From: Sorex araneus
Taxonomy: Eukaryota > Chordata > Mammalia > Eulipotyphla > Soricidae
Assembly: GCF_027595985.1 (NCBI RefSeq)
Contig: NC_073302.1
Location: forward strand, 16,679,311-16,743,310
Reading direction: 5' to 3'
DNA: 64,000 nucleotides
The translations under genes were made by a program, and so were the position numbers. The notes below the pieces were generated by a model that was not told where the DNA came from, searched no databases, and saw nothing but the letters and a program-made list of their open reading frames with translations. This document shows positions 35,106 through 46,205 of this stretch, piece by piece (within the stretch, counting starts at the first letter, position 1; each line of letters opens with the position of its first letter).

Positions 35106-36196
35106 ATGTTTAAGGTTTTTTTCCATAAAGAACACATGACTTTATTTTCATAAAAATAATAGTGATACAATGAGGGGAGAAAACAGAGTCATGTCTTAGC
35201 CTTTACTTAGGGAAATTTTTTTCACTAAACACTGGTAAAGGAGCATAATTCTTCAGAGTGGTAGAGGATACAAAGAGAAGCATACAAGATTGAAAGCATA
35301 AAAGCATATTCTCATAAGAACCAAGCAATCCTCGTTGTTAGCGGACCAAATGGAATCATCATTAATGTAAGTAGAATCGAAATTCACAATCTGTAAGTCC
35401 TTCTTAAGATACACATGATTCAGCTTATTTACAGTTCGAGCAAAGGCATATTTAGAAGCACAGCTATATGCTTCCATACGGTACACTTTTTTGAAGTGCA
35501 GATCAAAAAATGGATTGTCGGTATCTGCTTCTTTTCCATCAATTTTCTGCAGATCTTTCAAAGACCATCTTTTGGTTACTTCATATTTTTCATCTAAACC
35601 TGTCCTGTAGTGTTTCACCATAATTATTTTTACTTCTTCTTTTTTGGTCACTGACACACAGAGGTAGTACCTGTCCTGGACCGAGAACTCTATTTCAATG
35701 AACTCGTACAGATTCTCCGACAGAGGCTTAAACAGTTTCTTCTCCAAGTCCTTCTTCACCAATGATGACATTGCCTCCAGTTCCACTGGGCTTGCTCTCT
35801 CGACTCAAGCCCCCTCGTGCAGTTTGCTCTCTAAATTTTTGGCTTGGGCTTTGCAGCTCCGGGATGAGTCCTGCCCACCTCCCAGCCCTCACCTGCTTAA
35901 CTTCTCAGTCGTAGCCAGAGCCAGGCCGCCAAGAGCGCTCAGCTGCGGCCAGACCCCTCACTGATGTGGCAGAGGCGGGCGCAGCCGGAGCGCAGCAGCA
36001 GGACCAGCCTCACCGTCACTTTTCAGCATCCAGGCTCCAGCAGGCTGTTCGCTGAAGTCCTCCCGAGGCTCTCTGCTGGGGAACCGGTTTCTGAACACCA
36101 GCAAATCAACTTGTGGAGTCCCCTGGTTATTCTCCTCTAGTAGCCTTGCCCTTCCACTCCACTCTGCAGATGGAGACCACGACTTCTGCTTGATTC
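35106..36196 (-). mobile_element. processed retrocopy of EXOC1L mRNA
   Basis: The proposed unit runs from about 36196 (5') to 35106 (3') on the minus strand. It has a 5' UTR-like region of about 425 bases with GC-rich parts, an uninterrupted reading frame, a 3' UTR, an AATAAA signal (complement of TTTATT near 35142) and a short A run (GGAAAAAAACC) about 17 bases later. A 14-bp candidate TSD with one mismatch flanks it: CATTATATAGATCA (35092-35105) and CATTATATAAATCA (36197-36210). Absence of introns plus a tail points to L1-mediated retroposition. The TSD is suggestive only. Confidence 0.65.
35253..35771 (-). CDS. EXOC1L: EXOC1L-like protein, intact intronless frame
   Basis: Encodes 172 residues starting [20 protein letters not shown] and ending in a hydrophobic tail (CFSLYPLPL). 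The sequence resembles EXOC1-like, a small paralogue of the N-terminal domain of exocyst subunit Sec3/EXOC1. In Sec3 that PH-like fold binds PI(4,5)P2 and Rho-type GTPases at the plasma membrane. Family words include [27 protein letters not shown] and [12 protein letters not shown]; the last parallels NPEFDLHFEKIY in EXOC1. I recall human EXOC1L as also 172 residues. The start is the second of two in-frame ATGs; using the first (35786) adds five residues. There is no stop or frameshift. EXOC1L normally neighbours EXOC1, not TLR4, so this is probably a retrocopy. Whether it is expressed cannot be told from sequence. Confidence 0.82.
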   Translation of the reverse strand: MSSLVKKDLEKKLFKPLSENLYEFIEIEFSVQDRYYLCVSVTKKEEVKIIMVKHYRTGLDEKYEVTKRWSLKDLQKIDGKEADTDNPFFDLHFKKVYRMEAYSCASKYAFARTVNKLNHVYLKKDLQIVNFDSTYINDDSIWSANNEDCLVLMRICFYAFNLVCFSLYPLPL

Positions 36197-36412
36197 CATT
36201 ATATAAATCAGCTGTCTGGCGCTATTGATTGAAATCATCTTCCATTAAGAACTTCACTATCATCCGCAAGAGAAAAAGCATCAGTGCAAACACTCTTGAC
36301 ACTTCCAACAAGTCTTCTTGCCCCTCCTGCAACTCTCTCAGATCTTTGCTTCCTGACAAGCAGCACTGAATCTTGGGTTCAATTTCTTTTTCTTTTTTTC
36401 CTAAAAGGGATG

Positions 36413-36998
36413 ACTTTTTAAAAAAAATTATTTATTTTTAATTAGTGAATCACCGTGAGGGTACAGTTACAGATTTATACACTTTTGTGCTTATGCTTCC
36501 CTCATACAAAGTTCGGGAACCCATCCCTTCACCAGTGCCCATTCTCCACCACCAGTAAACCCAGCATTCCTCCCACCCTCCCCAATCCCATCTCCCCTCA
36601 CCCCACCCTGCCACTGTGGCAGGGCATTCCCTTCTGTTCTCTCTCTCTATTTAGCTGTTGTGGTTTGCAATAAAGGTGTTGAGTGGCCACTGTGCTCAGT
36701 CTCTAGCCCCCATTCAGCCCGCAACTCCCTTCCCCAGCATGGCCTTCAACTACATTATAGTTGGTGATCCCTTCTCTGAGTTGCCCTTTCCCCAGAATGT
36801 GAGGCCAGCCTCCAAACCATGGAGTCAACCTCTTGGTACTTATTTCTACAATTCTTGGGTGTTAGTCTCCCACTCTGTATTCTATATACCACAGATTAGT
36901 GCAATCTTTCTATGTCTGTCTCTCTCTTTCTGACTCATTTCATTCAGCATGAAAATTTCCATGCCGATCCACTTATATGCAAAATTCATGTCAATGTT
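36413..36998 (-). mobile_element. 5'-truncated L1 copy
   Basis: Reverse complement of the last part of L1, from about 61310 of the full-length copy to its A-rich end. It shows AATTAGTGAATCACCGTGAGGGTACAG, CCATCCCTTCACCAGTGCCCATTC and CTTTCTGACTCATTTCATTCAGCATG, which encodes the complement of the ORF2 C-terminus. Well preserved, so fairly young. Confidence 0.95.
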
Positions 36999-37307
36999 TA
37001 CGTTTTATACAAAAAACAGAGGTGAATGTATATTCAAGAGAGAATAGATACTTCCCAGAGTGGCAAGGCTTATTGTTTTAATATAAATATACATCTAAAT
37101 ATATTTTTCTTTAGGGTCAAGTATATTAATGATGTATCTTACAATCATCTTATGTTCAATGTTCTATCAGAAGGACAAAAACCACTTATCCTATACAAGT
37201 AAATAAAGTAAATAAATGATTAAACAAAGAAAAGGATATTTATTTCCAAAAGAACATGTCTTATAGACTAATCTTGATTTCACATCTTAGAAAGAACTTA
37301 GAGTTTC

Positions 37308-37770
37308 ACCCTTCATACATTCATTCATCTGTCCATTTGCTCATCCATCTACTAACCATGTGCTATTCCTCATTTCCCTAGTCATTTTGGGCATTAAGGA
37401 TATATTAATGAATAAAAAATATTCCTGTTCACATGAAGCAAGCCTACAGCAAATATTACAATGCAATATTTATATGGTATATATTTATACCAGATTGTGT
37501 GCTATTATATAACATTATATCATAATATATGGTATATATTTATACCATATTGCATAGTATGGTATAAAATGTGAAAGTCTAGAATATAAAGATGAAGAGA
37601 GTAAGAAGAATTAGGAGTGGTACTTGATTATTGGATTCTAAATAAGGTAGTCAACATAGATATCACTGAAAATGTGGCGTTTTGAGCAAATACTTGAAGA
37701 ACTCACAAGCTGTTCATATCAAGAAGGAATATTTCAGTTAGAATTGGAAGTCAGGTTGAACATATTCAGG
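37308..37770 (+). repeat. L2-like ancient LINE remnant
   Basis: CATACATTCATTCATCTGTCC, TTAAGGATATATTAATGAATAAAA and later GGTAGTCAACATAGATATCACTGAAAATGTGGCGTTTTGAGC follow the order of the L2 3' region. AT-rich palindromic words (GGTATATATTTATACC, used twice) interrupt it at 37476-37550. Confidence 0.45.
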
Positions 37771-38504
37771 GCAAGCACCTTACATGCTGTATCATCTCTC
37801 TGGTCCTAATTTCTTTCTTTCTACAGTGCTTCATAGAGAGTAGAGAATGAGGTCACATAGGCTAGAGCCATGACAATTCTAAGATTTATTATTTTGATTT
37901 ATGATAGTAAGCGTTGAGGGTATTTTATTGCTTATGCAAGAGTAACACTGAAAACTTCTCTCTGGTATTTTGCTTTGATTACTTGGATATCATAGATATT
38001 ATTAAATATTTAGAGTGTCTTTCCAATTAAGAAAATGCTAGGCAAATGGCTGATGGAACTCCTGTAATTTGGAAGTTGAATTTTAATTTCCACAACGTGT
38101 TTTTTTTATTATAAATATAACATTAACTAGCACGATTCAAGCTAAGTACCAAAGAGGGGATTGAGTCAAAATGTTTGGAGTAAAGTCTTATCTTCTAAGG
38201 CTTTAAACCCAGCTCAGGGCCTATCTCCACAATCTATTTTAGTTCATTCCTTAGCACTCCTTAATATCAGCTCCACTCATTCACAAATACTAGGTCAAAG
38301 TGATCTTATAGTTTACTCTGAATTTCTTAAAAATATCTCTTTTGTCATTACACATATTTTTTGAAATGCATTTTATCATGCTCATATCTGCATCTCAAAA
38401 CTGAAACTTCCCCAGAATTAAAATCTAATTTTTCTAAAGTAAATATTTTACATAGGACTTTATGCTGTAATAAAAGTTAACTAACAAAATTGAGGAAGGA
38501 GGAA

Positions 38505-38582
38505 AATAGAAAAAAAAAGGAGAGGGAGGAAAGAAGGATGGGAAGAAGGAAAGAAGAAGGAAACAGGGAAGGAGAGAGAATA
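38505..38582. repeat. polypurine (GGAA/GAAA)n tract
   Basis: About 78 bases almost entirely of A and G, built of GGAAGGA and GAAAGAAGG units. Confidence 0.9.
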
Positions 38583-38934
38583 AAACAAATGAGTGGATTT
38601 CCTAGAATGATTTTTAAAAATAAAAATTAGAAATCCTTTGTCTCCAGAAAAAAATAATAGAATTATTTGACCCTACAATAAGCATAATGTGAAGTTAAAA
38701 AAAATAATATCACTGAAAAAAATTCTCCATTGTCTAGGGACTGAACTGAACTCATTTAATTTCCTTATACTAAGAACTCCATCAACCTCAAGGAGATCAA
38801 CATGAGGCAGCAGATGTCCCAGGTGCTGCCCACAGACACAGGCAGGTTCGTGTTTGTCAGTGTGCAGATCCTTACAACATGTCAGTCAACCAAAAGCTTA
38901 CATTCAGTAGGCTGGGAACACCCGTAAAGGCGAT

Positions 38935-39205
38935 TAGAGGCCACTCCAAAAGCCTCTGACCAGCTCAGAGAACCCACAAGCTACCGAGAGTATCCCGCCT
39001 TCACAGCAGAGCCTGGCAAGCTACCTGTGGCGTATCCGATATGCCAAAATCAGCAACAATGACAGTTCTCATTCCCCTGATCCTGAAAGAGCCTCCAATA
39101 GGCCATCCAGCTACACTAGTCCACGGCAGGGACAAATGGAAACGTTACTGGCACCCGCTTGAGCAAATCGATGAACAATGGGATGACAGTGATATAGTGA
39201 TACTA
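38935..39205 (+). mobile_element. SINE, long-body variant with internal block
   Basis: Lacks a normal head. Has AAGCTACCGAGAGTATCCCGCC, GCCTGGCAAGCTACC and GGCGTATCCGATATGCCAAA, then an extra block (CTCATTCCCCTGATCCTGAAAGAGCC to GGGACAAATGG) before GCAAATCGATGAACAATGGG. The block recurs, diverged, at 27985-28080. Confidence 0.85.
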
Positions 39206-40066
39206 AGATGCTCTGGGAGTCCATAGTCAGGGTTTCATGGTGAAAACCTCAGGCTCAGTACCTTGCGACCTCCCAATAGGCCCCCTCTTTATTTCCACCA
39301 AACTCAAGCTTTGGTTTCCCTCTCTCTGTCCCAGTCCAGCTGGAGTAAAACATGCTAGAAGACTGGCCATCTGAGTCCTCATTTCTGCTCTTGGTAGGTG
39401 GTTTTCATGGAGGCTCCTCATTCCTGTCTAAATATTTCACCTTTAAATGTGCTGAAAAGTGAGTTTGAAATTAGAATCGGAGCCATCTGGCAAAGCCAAG
39501 GAGAAACATATGGTTGCAGATTGCTCAGTGCTGATCTATAGCATCTTTAAACTCACCTTCCACTTCTCTTTACACAGAAGACAGCATTAGGGTTGGAGTG
39601 GTATCCTGAGCTGGTCTGTCCCTCATGTGGGAAAGTGATGCTCATGATACAGTATCCATGTTTAGACTTGTTCTCATTTGTTTATCACAGGGTGGGGAGT
39701 AGAATACAGAGAAATACCTATGCACATACTCCTAAACAAAGTAGACTATTAAGGGTAAATAGTCTGTGATACTGAGCTATATTGTGTCACGTAGAAACCC
39801 TACTTTAAGTCAACTTAACTAGGTTTTGCTTATAGATTTAGGTAATGCCAACATAAACTGCGGACAAAACAAATCACTTCAATGGAAATAGGGACCATAC
39901 ACGGCTAAACTGTTAAGAAGACAGAGTTGTTCGTTCATGGTCAGAAATGAGAGCCAGCTGAAAAGCCAAATAAGAATGTTTTACAGTGAAAAGAAGGGGA
40001 GTTCATTACATGGAATTGAGGAGTGATTTAGCACACATAGGTACATAGGGCAGCAGGTAATTAAGA
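39206..40066. other. non-coding, no recognised element
   Basis: No supported gene; short open frames only. Confidence 0.4.
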
Positions 40067-40109
40067 GTCTCTCTCTCTCGGTCTCAGCTTAAAACTCTCT
40101 CTCTCTCTC
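40067..40109. repeat. two short (TC)n runs
   Basis: TCTCTCTCTC at 40067-40079 and CTCTCTCTCTCTC at 40096-40109, separated by GGTCTCAGCTTAAAA. Confidence 0.85.
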
Positions 40110-40221
40110 AAAATGCCATGCCACAGTATGTAATCTTTACTTACTTTACTATCAATACGATCATTACCACAATGACAAAGAATATCATCATAATTCAGTC
40201 AAATTAAAAAATTCTCATGGG

Positions 40222-40402
40222 GGGCTGGAGCAATAGCACATTGGGTAGGGCGTTTGCCTTGCACGCGGCCAACCCGGGTTCTAATCCCAGCATCCCATAT
40301 GGTCCCCTGAGCACCGCCAGGGGTTATTCCTGAGTGAAGAGCCAGGAGTAACCCCTGTGCATCGCCGGGTGTGACCCAAAAACAAAACAAAAAAAATTTT
40401 TT
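40222..40402 (+). mobile_element. SINE, short subfamily
   Basis: Near-consensus copy: GGGCTGGAGCAATAGCACA, CCGGGTTCTAATCCC, GCATCGCCGGGTGTGACCC and an AAACAAAACAAAAAAAA tail. Perfect 15-bp TSD, AAAAATTCTCATGGG (40207-40221 and 40403-40417). Confidence 0.97.
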
Positions 40403-41067
40403 AAAAATTCTCATGGGACAGCTAGGAGAATTTGGGTGATGTTCTGCTATTTGTCTTTTGTATCGAGTCAACTTTCCAAGAAAATAAGTTCTTGCATCCA
40501 AGAGTCGAGAAATTATATTTTTTTTCTTTGCCAAAATTGAAGCCCAATTGTACAAATGTATCTTTTTATGCAATTAAATGTGGCAGAGTATAACTTTAAA
40601 TCCAGATTTATGTTTAAATTCTAGCTGTGTAATTACACTATACTGCCAGTAAGAAAAAAAAAATGAATAAGTAGACAAAGGGAAAATCCTTTAACAAAGA
40701 AAAGAGGTTGCACAGGGGGAGGAAGACAAGGGAGTTTGAAATGCAAAAATTATTTTGATCCCCACTAATCATAACTACCATTGCCATAAGTAATTAAGAT
40801 CTAGTTTATATGTTGGGGGTCATCTTGAAACAGATATGGCATTGATCCATCATAGGTGTCCTACCAGCTTTATGAAGAGTACCATACAATTTATCATTTA
40901 AATCATAAAATTCAGTAATTTTTAATACACTGACAAGTACATCTAAATTTCTTAATAGAAATGTTTAGAATTTTTTTTCTTTCTTCTCTTTTTGTTTTTG
41001 TTTTGTTTGGGTGCCACACTGGAAGTTCAGGAGATCATGAGGAGGGGAATTAAACTCAGGTCTTCTT

Positions 41068-41249
41068 GGGGCTAGAGCGATAGCACAGCGAGTAGGGTGT
41101 TTGCCTGCATGCGGCCAACCCAGGTTCGATTCCCAGCATCCCATATGGTCCCCTGAGCACCGCCAGGGGTAATTCCTGAGTGCAGAGCCAAGGGTAACCC
41201 CTGTGCATTGCCAGGTGTGACCCAAAAAGCAAAAATAAATACATAAATA
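41068..41249 (+). mobile_element. SINE, short subfamily
   Basis: GGGGCTAGAGCGATAGCACAG head, CCAGGTTCGATTCCCAGC, GTGTGACCCAAAAAGC and an AAATAAATACATAAAT tail. Perfect 15-bp TSD, AAACTCAGGTCTTCT (41052-41066 and 41250-41264). The target itself looks like an older reversed SINE. Confidence 0.97.
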
Positions 41250-41299
41250 AAACTCAGGTCTTCTACTTACAAAGTGCTTCAGTCCATCAAACTCTCTCA

Positions 41300-42050
41300 A
41301 ATTTACCTATTTTAGAAATTTTCCGTATATTGAATATGTTATTTTGTGACTGACTTCTGTCACATAGCATACTGTTTTCAAGTCTCATTTTGAGACTAAA
41401 TGAAGTTGTATTGGTATACCATGTATAAGTATTAACCATAAGTTTTGTGGTTCTTCAATAGTTAAAAAAAAGCTTGGTTTGCTTTGCTTTTTTTTTGCTG
41501 TTAAGAGAGTAATAATATTTTTTGAGTAAATATTGTGAACAAGTTTATGCATGGACATATTTTCCTTTTGTGTATATTCCTGTGTGGAATTGCAGAATTA
41601 TAGTAAATATATGGTTAATCAGTTGAATAACTACCAGACTGTCTTCTAAAATGATCCTTTTATAACCCCACCAGAAAAATGAGACTTCAAATTTCTGTAT
41701 ATCCTCATCAATATTTGCACAGTTTTTAAAATTTTATAGATCCTAATTTAAATGAAATAATATCTTTGTCAGGTATATTTTTTTTATTTCTGTGAGGAAT
41801 CTTTATAAAGATTTGCCATATGTGCTTCCTGTTTTGGAAGGGTGAATGCAAATGCCATCTCCTTCATCGAATGATCTCCTGGTTCCCTACAGCTGCTTTG
41901 ATATTGGTTCTCTCCATTTTTCAAATTTTGTTAATGTTTTATTTGTCTCTTTATTGTTAAATTATTATTTCTCCTTCCCTCTAGTTATTTGGTTTCTTCT
42001 TTCCCAGAGATCACTTCAGAAATTGTAGTGTTTTTCTCTCTATTTTTTTA
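41300..42050 (-). mobile_element. ancient L1 fragment
   Basis: TTGAATAACTACCAGACTGTCTTCTAAAATGATCC, CCACCAGAAAAATGAGACTTC and ATATCCTCATCAATATTTGCAC mirror the old mammalian L1 3' region. Ends are uncertain. Confidence 0.55.
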
Positions 42051-42269
42051 TTAATCATGATAAATTTTGGAAAATAACCCTAATTAATACAGGTGTATAT
42101 GCGAGTATGGGAATATATTGGCATATGCTCATAAACCATTTTCAATCACCAAATGAATGACTAAAACAAAGTGTGTATATTATCAGATTTTAAAACTAAG
42201 AACACAACTCAACAACCATGTGGAGAAAAAAAGTAGAGACAGAACAGAGAAACCCAAATTTCTTCTCAA

Positions 42270-42472
42270 TGGTCACTGTCATCCCGTTGCTCATCGATTT
42301 GTTCGAGCGGGCACCAGTAACGTCTCTCATTGAGAGACTTATTGTTACTGTTTTTGGCATATCCAATACGCATGAGTAGCTTGCCAGGCTCTCCGAGAGG
42401 GGTGGAGGAATCAAACTCGGGTCGGCCGTGTGAAAGGCGAACACCCAATTGCTGTGCTATCACTCCTCTAAA
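42270..42472 (-). mobile_element. SINE, long-body subfamily
   Basis: CACTGTCATCCCGTTGCTCATCGATTTG, ACTGTTTTTGGCATATCCAATACG, GCTTGCCAGGCTCTCCGAGAG, GGAATCAAACTCGGG and TGCTGTGCTATCACTCC. One of the two GCAAGCTAC units is missing. Confidence 0.93.
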
Positions 42473-42479
42473 AGTTGTT

Positions 42480-43390
42480 ATGTGATTTTGTGCAAAGTGC
42501 CAACATGAATACATCATTTATTTCCTTTATAAGGTAAGAAGTATACTAAACTTTGTTTCCTTTCTGATATGCTATAAAAATAAGGACTATTTTAAGACAA
42601 AATTTTAAAAGTAGCAAAGTACAATATTAGTGTATGTTAAAGATTAAGGTCAAAATTCAAATTAAATGAAAAATATAAATAAAGAAGTAACTCAAGTTCT
42701 AAAAGCTACACTTGTCTGTTCAGCTTCCAAAAGGACATTTTTCATCACCTCACTCAATTACATAATCAAGTTCAGAAAGAGCTTAAAACTTAGAATGTTT
42801 ATTTTTAATTGGACTTAACATCACAGTTTGAAAAATCTTATCTCTCCAGAGTTTTCAGCCTAGAAATTGGATCAGGCTCTTCTCATAAATGTGACTAGTT
42901 TCTTAGTCTTAAGAGAAATCTGATTTAAATGGTCACTCAGAACTCTGAAGGACCTTAACATCCCAATTAAATAGTTGACATAAGAACAAGAGGGGGGAAA
43001 AGTGATAAAGTTAACTGAATAATCAGGGGAGGAAAAGAATTAGATGACTTCACAAATGAAACATAATTTAAGTAGAGTTTGTCAGACATAATTAACTCCA
43101 AATATATACATATAAAACTACAACAACAAAGAATTCCAAAAAATGTATACAATTTTGTCACTTAGAATTGAAATTTCCATATCTAATTGCACAAGAGAAA
43201 TTGAGTCACTTGACTTCTCGCAGACTCCAGAATGTATTTCTCTTGGGCATACTGTTTGGAAGTCAATAAAATAGACTGGACTTCTTAATGATAGTTTGCC
43301 AAACGTCTAGATGATATAAAAATATCACTAATAATGAGAGGAGAAAAATAACTACTAGATTATATCAAAAATATATACTCATCATAAAAG
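42480..43390. other. non-coding, no recognised element
   Basis: AT-rich sequence with no supported gene or recent repeat. Confidence 0.4.
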
Positions 43391-44496
43391 TGTAGGATAA
43401 CATTGGTTTGTCCTTTTTACCATGCCTCAAGGTGTTTAGATTTATTGGATTTCTCCCATCGCATTGCTCCCATTCCTCTGTGTTTATTTGTAACTCCTTT
43501 CTTTGTGCTCTGTTAACTTGTAAGTACTGTTTTTCTCTTCTTTTTAAGTCCTTGACATAGTTAATTCAGAGCAAAGTCCATTTTGTATGAGCACAAAAAG
43601 ACAGTAAATGCTATGCTTTTGTAAATTGGGAGTTAATTGACTCTGAATGATATTTTCCTCCTGGACACATGTGCTTTCGACCTATGCCTCAGTTTCCCTT
43701 ACTTCCTAGCACCCCAAAAGCAGGGTCCCGACAAGGGACTGGATGGACCCAGGGCAAGCGGTGAACTATGTGCTACCCTGGCATCGAAATGGGCCTGGTC
43801 AAAGTGCCATAATGCTTAACTATAAGTTAAGAGCAAGGCCATGGACAAATTCTGTCATGATCCAAAAAGTAATAACAAGATTTAGACCCTGCTAGAGTTA
43901 GGAAGTGTTAATCTGGCCTGAGCACTGTAGTCTGTGGTGAGATGTCCCCAGAAAAGCCACCTTACAAGCCTCAATGTATCTCTTACTGTGTCCATACAAA
44001 AATAACTTATGTAAGAAGTAGAATTAAGATGTTAATAAAGTTATTGGACTAAGGAGAAGAGGAACACCCCTTGGTGGTGTTTCTGCCCTTGAGCCTGATG
44101 GGCAGTCAGGAAGGGCTTTCTTATATTGATTTTGCTACCGGAATGGGTGTAGCATTGGCCCAGAGTGCTGGAGTTGAAGAGAGACGAGAGAATTGGGGAG
44201 AGGAGAGAGAGCAGGGCAGCAAGATGGAGCACGGAGAGATGAGCGGGAGAGATGAGCTGGAGAGACAGGAGGAGACGGGAATGAGGGTCAGTGTGAGACC
44301 AGAATAGGGGCTCAGAGACACTGGAACAGGCGTGTAGGGAGAATGGAATAAACGGCAACTGACCAATTAACCGGCTTGGCCCGAATTTCCTCCTCCATCT
44401 GCCCCATGGCCTGGGCTATCCCAGCTGGGCAAGTGGCCCGAGACCACCGAACTCGGGTGGTGAGGGGGACAGCTATTGGGGCTCACCCCCTAGTCA
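43391..44496 (+). mobile_element. candidate solo LTR
   Basis: Starts TGTAGGATAACATTGG and contains an AATAAA (GGAATAAACGGC near 44345), followed by a C-rich stretch ending CCCCCTAGTCA. The first 110 bases are shared with 23280-23400, which fixes the 5' end. Size, TG..CA ends and late polyadenylation signal suit a long retroviral LTR, but no TSD or internal region was found. Coding potential inside is not supported. Confidence 0.45.
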
Positions 44497-44524
44497 CTCC
44501 AAAGATTAAACATAAAAGGACATC

Positions 44525-44777
44525 TGTAGCACTGTAGCACTGTCATCCCACTGTTCATCAATTTGCTCAAGCAGGCACCAGTAATGTCTCTATCGTGAGA
44601 CTTCTTGTTACTGTTTTTGGCATATCGAATACACCACAGGTAGCTTGCCAGTTTCTGCCGTGCAGGCAAGATACTCTCGGTAGCTTGCTGGGCTCTCCGA
44701 GAGGGATGGAGGAATCGAACCCGGGACAGCAGTGTGCAAGGCAAATGCCCTACCTGCTGTGCTGTTGTTCCAGTCCA
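44525..44777 (-). mobile_element. SINE, long-body subfamily
   Basis: Complete reverse copy: TGTAGCACTGTAGCACTGTC tail side, CATATCGAATACACCACAGG, GGAATCGAACCCGGGAC and TGTGCTGTTGTTCCAGTCC. Perfect 11-bp TSD, AAAAGGACATC (44514-44524 and 44778-44788). Confidence 0.96.
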
Positions 44778-45019
44778 AAAAGGACATCATATAAAAAACC
44801 CCTCTCTTTTAGAGCAAATTGTCAAGTAAATGTATTAAAGATAGCATGGGTGTGGGGAATCTCAAAAAAGAGACATACTGAGATTTTAGATGAGGGTTTC
44901 TTAAATAATCAGATAACTAGAGGGAGGGAGTATAAGGTAGGATAACAGTTTTCAATATTATTGTAGACAGACCAAGTCTCAAATTTTATGAACCCCAGTA
45001 GAGATCTGAGACCTTTCTC

Positions 45020-45867
45020 TTTTTTTTTTACTGGTCTTTAATTTTCTCTTTCTTTTTTTTTTTTTAAGAAATATTTTATTGAACCACCGTGAAAACAAGA
45101 AAAAAATACAAAGCTTTCAGGTTTAAGTCACAGTCAAATACTGATTAAACCACCATCCCTTCACCAGTGCACCCGTTCCACCACCAAGAACCCCAATACA
45201 CCCCCCTCCCACCCCACCCCCCATCTAAGTAGCTAATGATATTCCCATTATTCTCTATATATATTGAGTACATTCCATATTTCCATACAGAACTCACTAT
45301 TATTGATTGGAAATTTTCCCCAACAATCAGGCCTGCCGAATAGGCATCATCTAATAATTTCTCTTCATTGGTAAGAGTGAAGACTTTGAGTTTTGGGTTT
45401 CTAATATTTTAGCTCAGTTCACAGTCAAAATGGATGGCTGCAAGAATCCGCTCTGGTGCCAAAATGGGTTAGGAGACCTCAGGATCACAGTCAATAGGCG
45501 CGGAGGCTCTGCTTCTCGTGCCGCGGCTCTCGGTTCATCTCTGGGCGGAAGGCGCGCCGGGAACACCTCCCCTCCCAGGACCACCTACAGGCTACGTCAC
45601 TAAAGAAAGTCCTACCTCCTGGTGGAGGGGTCTTAGAGGGTGGCTCTCACCGCGTGGCTGCTGCCGCTGCCGCCATTTTCGCTCAGAAAAATGGGGTGGA
45701 GAGGGAAAAAAATCCCTCCCCGGGCTGCACAAGGTTGTAGCTCAGTTCACAGTCAAAATGCATGGCTCAAGCATCCGCTCTGGTGCCAAAATGGGTTAGG
45801 AGACCTCAGGATCACAGTCAATAGGCGCGGAGGGTCTGCTTCTCGTGCCGCGGCTCCCGGTTCATCC
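45020..45867 (-). mobile_element. ORF-less L1-related element with tandem GC-rich 5' units
   Basis: On the minus strand the 5' end at 45867 begins GGATGAACCGGGAGCCGCGG. A segment of about 130 bases (45738-45867) recurs about 328 bases later (45409-45540), so the 5' part is one full plus one partial GC-rich unit with CpG-rich words such as AAAATGGCGGCAGCGGC. A short AT-richer middle leads to GGGTGCACTGGTGAAGGGATGG and AAAGCTTTGTATTTTTTTC, then TTCAATAAAATATTTC and an interrupted A-rich tail. That 3' end matches the family at 32495-32798. A perfect 19-bp TSD, GAGATCTGAGACCTTTCTC (45001-45019 and 45868-45886), encloses it. No L1-type ORF1 or ORF2 fits in 848 bases, so it must rely on proteins supplied in trans. 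Confidence 0.88.
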
Positions 45868-45977
45868 GAGATCTGAGACCTTTCTCAGTGGCTAAGATTC
45901 CAATAAGGAACTAGCATACAACACTCTACTGTGGAATTTTTAGACCTATCCATCCCTGGTTTTCTCTGAGCATCAAA

Positions 45978-46205
45978 TGAATACACAACACATACACACA
46001 CATGCACACACACAGCTAGAGGACATGCTTTCCAAACAGGAAGTCCATATCAATCCTTGCCCCTGCATGGTGTTCTGCATACCTACAGGAGCCATCACTA
46101 AGCAATACCAAGAGTAGCCTCTGGGTAAGGATCGCAAACAATCACACACAAACACACAAGCAATCACACACAAGCAATCACACACAAACACACAAGCAGA
46201 TACCC
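45978..46205. repeat. (CA)n and CAATCACACACAAACA minisatellite-like tract
   Basis: A CA-rich start (45980-46015) and then, at 46136-46200, repeated CAATCACACACA/AACACACAAG units of about 16 bases. Confidence 0.85.

Noticed and set aside
37470-37560. Repeated GGTATATATTTATACC words as a possible regulatory palindrome
   Set aside because: Arms pair for only about six bases and the stretch is AT-rich low-complexity inside an old L2-like remnant.
43637-44366. Several frames inside the candidate LTR
   Set aside because: Short, overlapping on both strands and biased in composition; no retroviral protein motif was seen.
45518-45876. CpG-rich island suggesting a gene promoter with a short coding frame
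   Set aside because: It lies wholly inside an element bounded by a 19-bp TSD and is itself a duplicated unit.
46130-46205. Regularly spaced CAATCACACACA units resembling a CRISPR array
   Set aside because: There are no unique spacers; this is a CA-derived minisatellite in vertebrate DNA.
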